DNA of 64,000 nt from positions 992,001-1,056,000 of the forward strand of contig NZ_JADLQO010000002.1 in assembly GCF_015477775.1 (NCBI RefSeq). The letters run 5' to 3'. The notes under the pieces were generated by a model. The model had not been told where the DNA came from and did not search any database. It worked only from the letters and a program-made list of their open reading frames with translations. The stretch is from Nocardia abscessus. GTDB taxonomy: Bacteria > Actinomycetota > Actinomycetes > Mycobacteriales > Mycobacteriaceae. Below are positions 1 to 14,131 of this stretch, piece by piece (positions within the stretch are counted from its first letter, which is position 1; each line of letters starts with the position of its first letter). The position numbers and the translations under genes are program-made.

Positions 1-485
1 TCGGCCGGAACCCGATCGGCCTTGTTGACAACCACCAGGTCGGCCAGCCGCAGATGGGTGCGCAGCTCCGGATGACGGGCGCTGCTCTGCGGGAACTGTT
101 CGGCGTCGACCACCTCGACCAGGCCGCCGTAGCGCAGTCGCGGGTTGTCGCTGCCGACCACCATCCGGATGAGATTGCGCGGCTCGGCCAAGCCGCTGGC
201 CTCCACCACGATCACGTCGATCCCGGCGCGCGGCTGGGTCAGCCGGGTGAACAGTTCGTCCAGCTCGGTGACGTCGACCGCGCAGCACACGCAGCCGTTG
301 CCGAGCGAGACCATGGCGTCGACCTGTCCGGCGACCAGCATCGAATCGATGTTGATCGCCCCGAAATCGTTGACCACCACGCCGATCCGCGTCCCCCGGT
401 TGTCCCGGAGCAAGTGATTGAGCAGCGTGGTCTTCCCGGAACCGAGAAACCCCGCGACCAGCACAACAGGAATCCGGTCAGCCAT
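1..485 (-). CDS. CobW/G3E-family P-loop GTPase, partial (C-terminus beyond left edge)
   Basis: Reading leftward from an ATG at 485, the frame stays open to the window edge, giving about 161 N-terminal residues. Visible are a Walker A loop GFLGSGKTT (residues about 11-19), the CxCC metal-binding motif as GCVCC (about 64-68), the conserved VEASGLAEP segment and the NKAD guanine-specificity motif near the truncated end. These are diagnostic of the G3E family (CobW, YjiA, ZNG1/Zur-regulated metallochaperones), which use GTP hydrolysis to deliver zinc, cobalt or a similar metal to client proteins in the cytoplasm. The substrate cannot be told from this part. It lies downstream of the amidase gene on the same strand but a strong terminator separates the two, so it should have its own promoter. 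Confidence 0.93.
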   Translation of the reverse strand, partial: MADRIPVVLVAGFLGSGKTTLLNHLLRDNRGTRIGVVVNDFGAINIDSMLVAGQVDAMVSLGNGCVCCAVDVTELDELFTRLTQPRAGIDVIVVEASGLAEPRNLIRMVVGSDNPRLRYGGLVEVVDAEQFPQSSARHPELRTHLRLADLVVVNKADRVPA

Positions 486-518
486 TCCGTTCACCCTAGT
501 GCGCCGCGCGGCCCGCGG

Positions 519-563
519 AAAAAGCCGGACGCCACCCTCGCGCCGACGGGGATGGCGTCCGGC
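519..563 (-). terminator. Intrinsic terminator of the amidase gene
   Basis: An 11-bp perfect inverted repeat GCCGGACGCCA / TGGCGTCCGGC (524-534 and 553-563) is followed on the minus strand by five T residues (519-523). It begins 17 nt after the amidase stop codon, which is classic Rho-independent geometry. Confidence 0.85.
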
Positions 564-579
564 GGGTTCGGTGTGCGGA

Positions 580-1884
580 CTATTTCAAGGGCCCCAGCAG
601 CATGCCCGCGAGGCTGTAGCCGAGGTTGATCAACTCCGTGGCGATGGCGTTGTCGTCCAAGCCGAGCAACTTCGCCAACGGCATCAGCAACTCCATGATC
701 GACGCGTCGCCGCCCGCGGTCCCGGGTGACTGCTGGGCGTTCGGCGTCCCCGGTGACTGGTTTCCGGACGTGCCGGGCGATTTCGGCGCCGCCGACGTAC
801 CCGGCGACTGCGGTGTGGCCGTACCCGGCGCCGGCTTCGGCGTCGAGGTGCCCGGCGCGGACTGCGCCTGCGGTACAGCAGGAGCCGCAGGGCTCTGCGG
901 CACCGCCGGAATCGTCTGGGCCTGCGGGACCACCGGGTTCGTCTGCGCTTGCGGAGTACCCGGGCTGGTCTGCGACTGCGGTACCGCCGGGTTCGTCTGA
1001 CCCTGCGGAGTGTCCGGATTCGCCGCGGGGCGGTCGAACGACGCGCCCTGCGGAACGGACTGCGCCGCCTGCTGATCCGGCGACGTGCCCGGCTGTGCGC
1101 CGAGCAGGTGGCCGACCACACCGGTGGTGAGCGCGATCGCGTGCTTGAGCTGCCCATCGGGTGTTTCCAGCAGCGCGGCGTCCTCGGGATTGGCGCCGTT
1201 GCCCATCTCGAGGAAGACGACCGGAACAGTGGTCAGCGCGGGCCCGGCGATGTCCTTGCGGGTTTGCAGACCGTCGACCACGCCGCCGTAGTTCGCGGGC
1301 GGGAATCCCGCCTCGCGATACGCGTCGCGCACCGACTTCGACGCGGCCAGACCCGCTCCCGATTGGGCCTGATCGACGATCAGATTCGGGATGGGCAGCT
1401 CGGGAACGATCAGGTGGAACCCGCGATACTGCGCGGGCGCGCTGTCGGCGTGGATGCTCACGGCGACGTCGGCGCCGGACTGGCTCGCCGCGCGGGCCCG
1501 GTCGTCGACGCAGCCACCCCAGTTCATGTCGTCCTGGCGGCTCAGCACCACGTGCGCGCCGAGTGTCTCCAGCGACGTCTTGACTATCTGGGCGACGTTC
1601 CAGGTGATGGTGTGCTCGGGAACGCCGTTCATCGTGGTCATACCGGTGGTCTGGCAGTCCTTGGTGCCGCCGCGACCATCGCTGACCTGCCTCGCCAGAT
1701 CTTGCGAGTGGTTGGACCCCTGATGTCCGGGGTCGAGGAACACGGTCTTGCCTGCGAGCTTTTTCGACATATCCAGCGCCGACGGCGCCGCATGCGCGCT
1801 GACCGGGAGCAATCCGGACAGCGTCACCGTTACCGCGGTCGTTACGGCGGTACAGATACCGGCTTTGACGATGCTTGGCTTCAT
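580..1884 (-). CDS. Secreted N-acetylmuramoyl-L-alanine amidase (Amidase_3, Rv3717/Ami1-like) with proline-rich tail
   Basis: The 434-residue product opens with a signal peptide (hydrophobic to about residue 32, ending SAHA-AP) followed by an Amidase_3 domain (about 45-265). Zinc-ligand and catalytic motifs of the family are visible: DPGHQG, an early Glu in PEHTITW, SIHAD and FLEMGN. The family cleaves the amide bond between MurNAc and the stem peptide outside the membrane. After about residue 280 comes a tail of some 100 residues of Pro/Gln/Ala/Thr-rich near-repeats (PQxQTxPxVPQ, then SPGTxxxxSPGT), absent in the compact mycobacterial Rv3717 and probably a wall-spanning spacer. The ATG at 1884 is the only usable start in frame. 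A GGAAGGGAGGGG purine tract lies about 30 nt upstream, on the far side of a hairpin. Confidence 0.93.
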   Translation of the reverse strand: MKPSIVKAGICTAVTTAVTVTLSGLLPVSAHAAPSALDMSKKLAGKTVFLDPGHQGSNHSQDLARQVSDGRGGTKDCQTTGMTTMNGVPEHTITWNVAQIVKTSLETLGAHVVLSRQDDMNWGGCVDDRARAASQSGADVAVSIHADSAPAQYRGFHLIVPELPIPNLIVDQAQSGAGLAASKSVRDAYREAGFPPANYGGVVDGLQTRKDIAGPALTTVPVVFLEMGNGANPEDAALLETPDGQLKHAIALTTGVVGHLLGAQPGTSPDQQAAQSVPQGASFDRPAANPDTPQGQTNPAVPQSQTSPGTPQAQTNPVVPQAQTIPAVPQSPAAPAVPQAQSAPGTSTPKPAPGTATPQSPGTSAAPKSPGTSGNQSPGTPNAQQSPGTAGGDASIMELLMPLAKLLGLDDNAIATELINLGYSLAGMLLGPLK

Positions 1885-1893
1885 AGTGCGGTC

Positions 1894-1914
1894 GGCGCCC
1901 CGGGACGGGGCGCC
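1894..1914 (-). promoter_or_regulatory. Hairpin between purine-rich RBS and amidase start
   Basis: GGCGCCCCG-N3-CGGGGCGCC is a perfect 9-bp inverted repeat in the leader of the amidase gene, starting 9 nt upstream of the ATG. The Shine-Dalgarno-like purine tract lies just 5' of the stem. If folded, the stem would bring the tract to normal distance from the start; otherwise it could block initiation. The function is inferred. Confidence 0.4.
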
Positions 1915-2433
1915 CCTCCCTTCCCACTTGTAACACCAAACCCAGTGGTTAACTCTGGCAACGTGCGTATCAGCAAAGCAAGGAGCGTTATCGAAGTGTT
2001 ACCGCAGGTCCAGCGCCCGGCTGTCGGATCAGCCGTGGCAGTTTGCGCAGAGATAGCAGAGCGTAATGCACCCGAGTCGGCGCCATGCCGACCGGCACGC
2101 CGAATTCGTCGGGAAGTTGTCGACTTCCTGATAGGCGCGGTCGCGCAAGATTACCCCGGGAACCACAGCACGCGGCAACAGGTGGAGTAAAGCAGGTAGC
2201 TGGGCCGCCAGAAATCCCTCGACCGACCGTCGGCGAAATCCGGGTGCGCCGAGCGGGACTCGGCCGCAGCGCGGCCATCGACCCCTCGGCATCGACCGCC
2301 GGATCACGGAATTTCGGCACACCACTCGGTCGGTTCTGGTATTTCTGGCCGCGGAGATGCGGGGATCTCCCGAGTCGGCCGCGACCACGCACGACCGTGG
2401 ACGCGGCGGTAGTACAAGTCAAGGAGAACCGGT
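1915..2433. other. Intergenic region without a convincing gene
   Basis: About 0.5 kb between two divergently transcribed genes. Open frames on both strands are Arg/Pro-rich, lack family motifs and have no start with a ribosome binding site. It must hold the amidase promoter on the minus strand and the promoter of the small secreted protein on the plus strand. Confidence 0.5.
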
Positions 2434-2805
2434 ATGCGTGCAAGCACGCTTCTGCTCGCTGGGGCCATGACCTCCGCGGTGACCCTGCTCGCCACGGGTA
2501 CGGCGGCGGCCGAACCGTCGAACACCATGTCGCACGACGGCGTCTATCTGGTCGGCGTCGACATCCTCCCCGGCGTCTGGGAGGCGCCCGGCACGTCCGA
2601 CCCCGCCTACGCCTGCGATTGGGCCAGGCTGTGGAAGGTCGAGGGCGACAACACGAATATGCAGAACATCATCGCGAACAACTACACCCGGCTGAGCCCG
2701 GTGCGGGTGGTGATCAAGCCGACCGACGTCGGCTTCAAGACCGAGAACTGCGGTCCGTGGCGATTGCTGCCGACGCCGCCGCCGACCGGATCGTTCGGCG
2801 GCTGA
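2434..2805 (+). CDS. Small secreted hypothetical protein
   Basis: This 123-residue protein begins with a Sec signal peptide (residues 1-25, cleavage near AAA-EP). The mature part of about 98 residues has two cysteines (YACDW and TENCG) that could form a disulfide, and repeated short motifs around GVYLVGVDILPGVWEAPG. I do not recognise a named family. Similar small exported proteins with a G-x-W-E-A-P-G segment are common in nocardiae and mycobacteria. An AAGGAG ribosome binding site lies 8 nt before the ATG. The extreme C-terminus is Pro/Gly rich (PTPPPTGSFGG). Confidence 0.85.
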   Translation: MRASTLLLAGAMTSAVTLLATGTAAAEPSNTMSHDGVYLVGVDILPGVWEAPGTSDPAYACDWARLWKVEGDNTNMQNIIANNYTRLSPVRVVIKPTDVGFKTENCGPWRLLPTPPPTGSFGG

Positions 2806-2831
2806 ACCGGCAGCGCCCACCGGGCGGTCTA

Positions 2832-2859
2832 TTGACTGGCGTTCAACAGGCGCTAGGGT
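2832..2859 (+). promoter_or_regulatory. Promoter for leaderless transcript of the SDR gene
   Basis: TTGACT (2832-2837) and TAGGGT (2854-2859) are separated by 16 bp, and the -10 hexamer ends 7 bp before the ATG at 2867. That places the transcription start at or next to the start codon. No ribosome binding site is present, which fits a leaderless mRNA, a common arrangement in actinobacteria. Confidence 0.6.
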
Positions 2860-2866
2860 CGGCCGC

Positions 2867-3616
2867 ATGACGAGGAGCAAGATTCTGATCACCGGCGCGA
2901 GCGCGGGCCTCGGGGCCGCCATGGCGCGGAACTTCGCGGCCATGGGCCGCGATCTCGCGCTGTGTGCCCGCAGGCTGGACGCGCTCACAGCGCTGCGCGA
3001 CGAGCTGGCGGCCGCCCATCCCGGCGTCACCGTCGCGATCCGCGCACTCGACGTGGACGATCACGCGGCGGTGCCGGTGGTGTTCGGCGAATTGCACGAT
3101 GAACTCGGTGGACTGGACCGCGTGATCGTCAACGCCGGGATCGGCAAGGGAGCGCGCGTCGGCAGCGGCCGGGCCGACGCGAACATCGCGACGGCGACGA
3201 CGAACTTCGTCAGCGCACTCGCGCAGGCGGAAGCGGCGCTGGAGATATTCCGCGCCCGCGACGCCGGACATCTCGTCCTCGTCTCCTCGATGAGCGCGGT
3301 GCGCGGGCTCCCGGGCAAGAAGGCGGCCTACTCGGCGAGCAAGGCGGGCCTCGCCGCGCTCGGCGAGGGACTCGCCACCGAGTTGGCCGGCACGCCGATC
3401 GCGGTGACCACGCTGCTGCCGGGATTCATCGCCACCGACATGGCGGCCAAAGCGGGTGACGCGCGGATGGTGGCGCCCCTGGACAAGGGTGTGGCGGCGA
3501 TGGTCGCCGCCATCGAGAAAGAGCGCCGCCGGGCCTGCGTGCCGGGATGGCCGTGGCGCCTGATCGATTTCGCCCTCCCCCGCCTACCCGACGCCCTCGT
3601 GACACGGATGAGCTGA
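2867..3616 (+). CDS. SDR-family NAD(P)-dependent oxidoreductase
   Basis: This 249-residue classical short-chain dehydrogenase has the cofactor loop TGASAGLG (residues 8-15), a CARR segment suggesting NADP preference, the NAG motif (about 91-93), and the catalytic Ser (SSMSA) and Tyr/Lys (YSASK). The C-terminal 25 residues (WPWRLIDFALPRLPDAL) are amphipathic or hydrophobic and resemble the tail of SDRs that act on lipidic substrates at the membrane. The substrate is unknown. It is preceded by a leaderless-type promoter and followed after 108 bp by a thioesterase gene, so the two may be co-transcribed. Confidence 0.9.
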   Translation: MTRSKILITGASAGLGAAMARNFAAMGRDLALCARRLDALTALRDELAAAHPGVTVAIRALDVDDHAAVPVVFGELHDELGGLDRVIVNAGIGKGARVGSGRADANIATATTNFVSALAQAEAALEIFRARDAGHLVLVSSMSAVRGLPGKKAAYSASKAGLAALGEGLATELAGTPIAVTTLLPGFIATDMAAKAGDARMVAPLDKGVAAMVAAIEKERRRACVPGWPWRLIDFALPRLPDALVTRMS

Positions 3617-3724
3617 GCCCGCCGCCTACACCTGTGGAGGTCACCGTTGCGCGACAGGGCGGGCAGCCGTCGATTACCCGCCAGGTAATCGACTCGATGA
3701 CTCGCGGCGGGCAGGATCACGGCC

Positions 3725-4126
3725 ATGATCGATGAGTTGGGCACCGAACTGTTCCACCAGACCATGCCGTTCACCGAACGCCTCGGCATCGAAGTCCTCG
3801 CGCACGGACCGGAACTGGTCCGCAGCCGCCTGGCCTGGGACGAATCGCTGTGCACACTCGGCGGCATGCTGCACGGCGGTGTGCTGATGTCGCTGGCCGA
3901 CGCCACCGGCGCGGTCTGCGCGTATCTGAACCTGCCCGAAGGCAAGCAGGGCACCACCACGGTGGAGTCGAAGACCAATTTCCTGCGCGCGGTCCGCTCG
4001 GGGCATGCCATCGCCTCGGCAGCGCCGCTGCACGCCGGACGCTCGTTCATCGTGGTCGAGACGGTGATCCGGGACGACGCGGACAAACTGGTCGCGAAGG
4101 TCACCCAGACCCAAGCGGTGCTCTAG
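3725..4126 (+). CDS. PaaI-type hotdog-fold thioesterase
   Basis: The 133-residue product has the PaaI/YbgC hotdog signature HGGVLMSLADATGAVCA (about residues 50-66), in which the Gly-rich turn and the Asp form the thioesterase active site, and the typical ending of alternating beta-strands. These enzymes hydrolyse aryl- or acyl-CoA thioesters in the cytoplasm. The start at 3725 has a GGGCAGG sequence upstream. The TAG stop shares the palindrome CTAG with the TAG stop of the convergent gene on the other strand. Confidence 0.9.
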   Translation: MIDELGTELFHQTMPFTERLGIEVLAHGPELVRSRLAWDESLCTLGGMLHGGVLMSLADATGAVCAYLNLPEGKQGTTTVESKTNFLRAVRSGHAIASAAPLHAGRSFIVVETVIRDDADKLVAKVTQTQAVL

Positions 4127-5247
4127 CCGACGCCGGCGCCGACGGCCACCGGCGCCCGCTCGCCCGCCGACGCGCGGGCCGCGGGCCAGACCCGGGCGAG
4201 ATCGAGCAACTGCCGCAGCTCGGCGTCGAAATCCGCCGCCGGGACCGGTAGCCGGGCCGAGTTCGCTCCGATCGGCGCCGACCCCGCCTTTCGCGCGACC
4301 GCCGCGCACGCCACTTGGTGTGCGTAGTCGGTCATCGCGCACCTCGAGCCGGGCGGCGCGGGGGCGTAGCGACCGAGATGCAGCAGCGCGTCTTGGATCT
4401 CCACCGTCATCCGCAGCAGCTGCGTCCCCGGGTCGGCCCGCTCGCCCACCGCGGGCCGCAGCACGATCTCGGGCACCGCCGTGGTGAGATCGCGCCACAG
4501 CGGGCGCAGTCTGCGGCAGAACCGTCCGGCTCGATCGAGTTCCGCCGTGGCCAGCAGCGACCGGATCAGCGGAATGGCGATCACCGTCGCGTCGAGCGCC
4601 AGGCAGATGGTGACCGTCGCTTCGATCCTGATCAGATGGGTGCCCCAGCGCTGCCATCCGGTGATCGCCCGCACCGTCGAGAGCACCAGGTTCACCCCGA
4701 ACAGTGTTGCCGCCCAGATCATCAGGCCGCACACCAGCTTTTCCGCCAGGTCGATACCGCCGGTCCGCAGCTCACGGACGCACATGCGGGCCAGCAGCGA
4801 GACGTTGACCAGCAGCGGTAGGCCGAAGGCGGTCCACACCACCAATCCCTCGACGTCCAGCGTCAGGTCGACCGGTCTGCCTTCCTGCCGCGCCGACGTG
4901 CCAGCCCACAGGATCGCGGCGGTGGACGCGGCCGCGAGCACACAGCAGACGCGGTGCCTGCGCCGGACCGCGGCCGGGTCGGCGTCGAAGGCCCAGATGC
5001 GGACGATCCCCTGCAAGCACATCGACGCCATCACCGTGCAGCCGAGCGAGAGCTGATGAGCGAGGCTCGCGATGCCGGGTGTCATGGTGCAGCGATACAG
5101 CAGCAGACTCAGCAAACCCCAGAGGAACAGCTGATTCAGCAGTTTATCGACGGGCGTGTCGCGTACCAGCAACCACCGGCCCGCCAGAACGGCGGCGACG
5201 AAGCCGATTACCGGCCACGCGACGATTCCCGAAATCGATGACGACAT
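4123..5247 (-). CDS. MAB_1171c-type (DUF6545) integral membrane protein
   Basis: The 374-residue protein has about seven hydrophobic segments in the first 240 residues and then a cytoplasmic region of about 130 residues containing LRPLWRDLTTAVPEIVL, typical of the actinobacterial MAB_1171c family of putative transporters (DUF6545). Their function is not established; they are often found beside XRE/ImmA-type regulators, which are not seen here. The ATG at 5247 is preferred over a GTG at 5262 because GGGAGG sits 7-8 nt before it. Confidence 0.8.
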   Translation of the reverse strand: MSSSISGIVAWPVIGFVAAVLAGRWLLVRDTPVDKLLNQLFLWGLLSLLLYRCTMTPGIASLAHQLSLGCTVMASMCLQGIVRIWAFDADPAAVRRRHRVCCVLAAASTAAILWAGTSARQEGRPVDLTLDVEGLVVWTAFGLPLLVNVSLLARMCVRELRTGGIDLAEKLVCGLMIWAATLFGVNLVLSTVRAITGWQRWGTHLIRIEATVTICLALDATVIAIPLIRSLLATAELDRAGRFCRRLRPLWRDLTTAVPEIVLRPAVGERADPGTQLLRMTVEIQDALLHLGRYAPAPPGSRCAMTDYAHQVACAAVARKAGSAPIGANSARLPVPAADFDAELRQLLDLARVWPAARASAGERAPVAVGAGVG

Positions 5248-6051
5248 CGGCCGACCTCCCACCCGCGAAACTGTCCTCTGCGAACGATAACGTTGCCGCG
5301 TGTTCGTGACCGCGCAGATCGAGAAGCGGCAGCAGCCGATTACCGAGGCGCGTCATCCCCTCGCCGGTGATTCCCCCTTCCCGGAGTGTTCCCGGGACCG
5401 GCAAGTCGCCGCTTCCGCACATTCGAGGTCGATCTTGACAAATACGCGATACGCTCACTCGTTCACCGAGCCCGTGTCCCCTTTGTCCAGTTTGCGAAAG
5501 CGCGTGCCGATGCCGGGATGGACGGCGATTGTCACCGCACCCATCACTTCGGCGTCTCCGTCGTTCGATCTCACAACGTCGTCCGATCTCACAACGCGTC
5601 GCCGCGCGACGAATTCGAAAAGGGCGCAAAACATTTGGCGTATCGTGCGTCGATGTTACGCTGTATCACATAGAGTTTCAGTGACGACACTCACTTCCGA
5701 CACGCACCTCTCGCTGGGTGCGCCTACTCTTCGTAGTCCGCGAACGCGGTCCCACCTCATGCTCTGCCCGCCCGTTCGTGCGGCAAGAACGGAGATATCT
5801 GTGCGCGATGAACCACGATCAGCTTTCCGGACCGAGCGAGTCGATGGTGCATCGATCGGAACAGATGTCGTTCCGTTGGCACTGACAGGGCAGGGCCGGG
5901 CACTCCGGCCGCGGTCGACGGCCGCGAGACCGGCCTTCGCGGTGGCGACGACCGGAGGGTGCTCGGCCGCGCCGCGATACCGCGTTCCCGAAGACAGCGC
6001 ACTAGCGGATCTATGCGTCACGGCTTGACCGTGTTCGGGGAAACGGAAGCG
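5248..6051. other. 0.8-kb gene-poor region between DUF6545 gene and TetR gene
   Basis: No open frame here has family motifs or a plausible start. The sequence is less GC-rich than the surroundings, especially 5630-5680 (TTGGCG and TACGCT spaced 16 bp apart on the plus strand), so promoter function is likely. An 18-bp tandem duplication is described separately. Confidence 0.5.
5559..5594. repeat. Two tandem 18-bp repeats
   Basis: Units CGTCGTTCGATCTCACAA (5559-5576) and CGTCGTCCGATCTCACAA (5577-5594) differ at one base. A third partial CGCGTC follows. This could be a binding-site array or a simple duplication. Confidence 0.75.
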
Positions 6052-6777
6052 ATGAGCAAGCAGACTGCCGGAACAACCGAACTAGCCGTGCGCCCTGCCG
6101 GGACGGACTCGATGAACACCGCCCTGCGCGATCGCCTGATCGACGCGACCGTCGAGGTGGTGTCCACCGAGGGTTTGCACGCACTCACCGTCCGCCGCGT
6201 CTCGCGCATGTGCGGAGTCTCCACGATGGCCGTGTACTCCAATTTCGGGGGAATGCCCGGCCTGATCCGGGCGGCGGGTTCGGCCGGCTTCGCGCAACTG
6301 GCCGAGCGCATGAACGCGGCCGGGGTGAGCGAGGAGCCGATCACCGATCTGCTCGTGCTCGGCCTGGTGTTCCGGGACGAGGCCCAGCGCAGGCCGGAGC
6401 TTTTCCAGCTGATGTTCGGCACCGGCACACGCATCGACATGAAGATCAACCGCGGCAACGTGCTCGTGGCCGGGCACGATTCGGAGTTCGAGCACTACGC
6501 GGAGACCTTCGACAACGTGGTCGGCGCGGTGCAGCGCGCACAGGACGCCGGGCTGATCAACACCTCCGACGTCCGTTCGGCCGCGGCGCAGCTCTGGATG
6601 GGCCTGTTCGGTTTCGTCCAATTGGAGATGGCCGGACACCTCGGTGACGACGGCCTGCTCGAAGTGCTGGTGCCCGCGATCGTGAATCTGCTCGTCGGCA
6701 TGGGCGCCGAACTGGAGACCGTCGGCGCCTCGGTCCTGCTCGCGGTGGAGCGCTTCGCCGAGCGATTCGGCGACTGA
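6052..6777 (+). CDS. TetR/AcrR-family transcriptional regulator
   Basis: The 241-residue product has an N-terminal helix-turn-helix (about residues 24-70) with RDRLIDATVEVVSTEGLHALTVRRVSRMCGVSTMAVYSNFGGMPGLIRA, split here only by description: helix 1, the recognition pair around VRRVSRMCGVSTMAVYSNF, then the conserved aromatic/Gly turn. The C-terminal ligand domain contains VFRDEAQRRPELFQLMF. The ATG at 6052 follows a GGAAGC sequence; earlier ATGs at 5959 and 6013 would add unstructured residues. It is the nearest regulator to the biosynthetic operon at 7.8 kb and may control it, but this is only by proximity. Confidence 0.88.
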   Translation: MSKQTAGTTELAVRPAGTDSMNTALRDRLIDATVEVVSTEGLHALTVRRVSRMCGVSTMAVYSNFGGMPGLIRAAGSAGFAQLAERMNAAGVSEEPITDLLVLGLVFRDEAQRRPELFQLMFGTGTRIDMKINRGNVLVAGHDSEFEHYAETFDNVVGAVQRAQDAGLINTSDVRSAAAQLWMGLFGFVQLEMAGHLGDDGLLEVLVPAIVNLLVGMGAELETVGASVLLAVERFAERFGD

Positions 6778-6798
6778 ACCCCGCGGGCCGGGTACCGG

Positions 6799-7386
6799 TC
6801 AGAACGGCAGCCGGGACCGCAACCGCTGGGCGCGGGCCATCGCGCGCTCGGCGGCGCTTCCGCGCGGCGGCATCAGACCCAATTGCAGCAACATCTCCGT
6901 CAGGTCCCAGGTGGCCTGGCTACGCCAGATCAGCCCCGAGCGGAACTGCCACGCGTCGATGACCAGCAGGTCGATCCGCTTGCCGGTCGGCCCGAAGCCG
7001 GGCGGATCGATCGGCCCGAGATGGGTACCGGTCATTCGCCACGGCACCAGGGCGATCCGGTCGTCCGCGGCGAGCACCGGCGGAAACGGGTTGGTGTAGG
7101 CCACATCCGGGAACGAGCGCACCGTGTCGGCGACGAATTTCTCCACCCCCGCTCGCCCGTGCGCGGGCGCGTCCAGCGAAGGGTCGTGCCAGATCGTGTC
7201 CTCGGTGACGCATTTCGCGACCGCCGCACCGTCCCCGCTGTTCCAGCCCGCGATGTATCGCTCGGTGAACCCGAGCAGCCAGGCGAGGCTTTCGATGGGT
7301 TCGGCCTCCGGCTCGATACGGAACTGCCCGGTGTTGTACGGATCCACGCCCATCGCCTTTCGCCCAGTGCGTATTCGACGAGTCAT
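6799..7386 (-). CDS. SnoaL-like / NTF2-fold protein
   Basis: A protein of about 195 residues (184 if the ATG at 7353 is used) with a SnoaL/NTF2-like alpha+beta barrel: LLGFTERYIAGWNSGDGAAVAKCVTEDTIW, then an EKFVADTVRSFPDVAY helix-strand and VPWRMTGTHLGPIDPPGFGPTGKRI. This pattern is typical of ester-cyclase/SnoaL-like domains, which in polyketide pathways cyclise or hydrate intermediates and elsewhere have no known activity. It is transcribed away from the PKS gene across a 420-bp regulatory region, so it may belong to the same pathway. The start is uncertain because neither ATG has a well-spaced ribosome binding site. Confidence 0.8.
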   Translation of the reverse strand: MTRRIRTGRKAMGVDPYNTGQFRIEPEAEPIESLAWLLGFTERYIAGWNSGDGAAVAKCVTEDTIWHDPSLDAPAHGRAGVEKFVADTVRSFPDVAYTNPFPPVLAADDRIALVPWRMTGTHLGPIDPPGFGPTGKRIDLLVIDAWQFRSGLIWRSQATWDLTEMLLQLGLMPPRGSAAERAMARAQRLRSRLPF

Positions 7387-7460
7387 GGTAGCCACGAATC
7401 GAGCGCGCACTCAACAGCTTCCGGCAGCTCGGCGCCGGGACGCACCGGAATAACATCGGA

Positions 7461-7505
7461 ATAACGGTGTAATCGACCGCATTCGGGCTGCTATAACCGT
7501 GTAAT
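7461..7505. promoter_or_regulatory. Direct repeats in the PKS/SnoaL divergent promoter region
   Basis: ATAACGGTGTAAT (7461-7473) and ATAACCGTGTAAT (7493-7505) differ at one base and are 32 bp apart, that is three helical turns, so a protein could bind both on one face. They lie in an AT-rich island within otherwise GC-rich DNA between the divergent SnoaL-like and PKS genes. A further downstream pair TTGACC (7611-7616) and TACCAT (7635-7640) with 18 bp spacing is a candidate PKS promoter. Confidence 0.5.
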
Positions 7506-7807
7506 AACAGCAGAATAATACCGTCATACCGGCGCTGAACTGCGATGATAACGAGTTCGGCATTACCTCCCGTGCAACATTTTTCGGCCTCCGGCCGCAC
7601 AGTTCCGTATTGACCTTCGCGAATCGGTCCTCCTACCATGGGTGGACACTGACCTCCTACCGCGGAACCACTTCACTCCGGACGACGCTCACGGCCGAAC
7701 AGGTTTACCGGCGCCGCGATTCCGGTTGTCTCCACGCTGATTCGAAGACGCTCGACGGAAAAACGCGTCGGCGATTTTTCGAATACCTGAGCACCAGGGG
7801 ATTTTGC

Positions 7808-14127
<6,320 letters not shown>

Positions 14128-14131
<4 letters not shown>

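Noticed and set aside
491..1939. 482-residue minus-strand open frame overlapping the amidase
   Set aside because: Arg/Gly-rich shadow in another phase; the 434-residue frame has signal peptide and all amidase motifs.
1988..2443. Minus-strand frames (up to 151 residues) in the intergenic region
   Set aside because: No ribosome binding site, no family motif, composition typical of non-coding GC-rich DNA.
3725..4126. Hotdog thioesterase as the missing PKS thioesterase
   Set aside because: It lies 3.7 kb away behind a convergent gene and a 0.8-kb gap and belongs to the PaaI type, not to the enediyne TEBC type.
5300..6028. 242-codon plus-strand frame upstream of the TetR gene
   Set aside because: Ser/Arg/Thr-rich with no motifs and low GC at third codon positions compared with real genes here; treated as non-coding.
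7610..7807. TTG-initiated 66-residue N-terminal extension of the PKS
   Set aside because: The extension covers the promoter-like hexamers and lacks KS homology; the ATG at 7808 has a good ribosome binding site.
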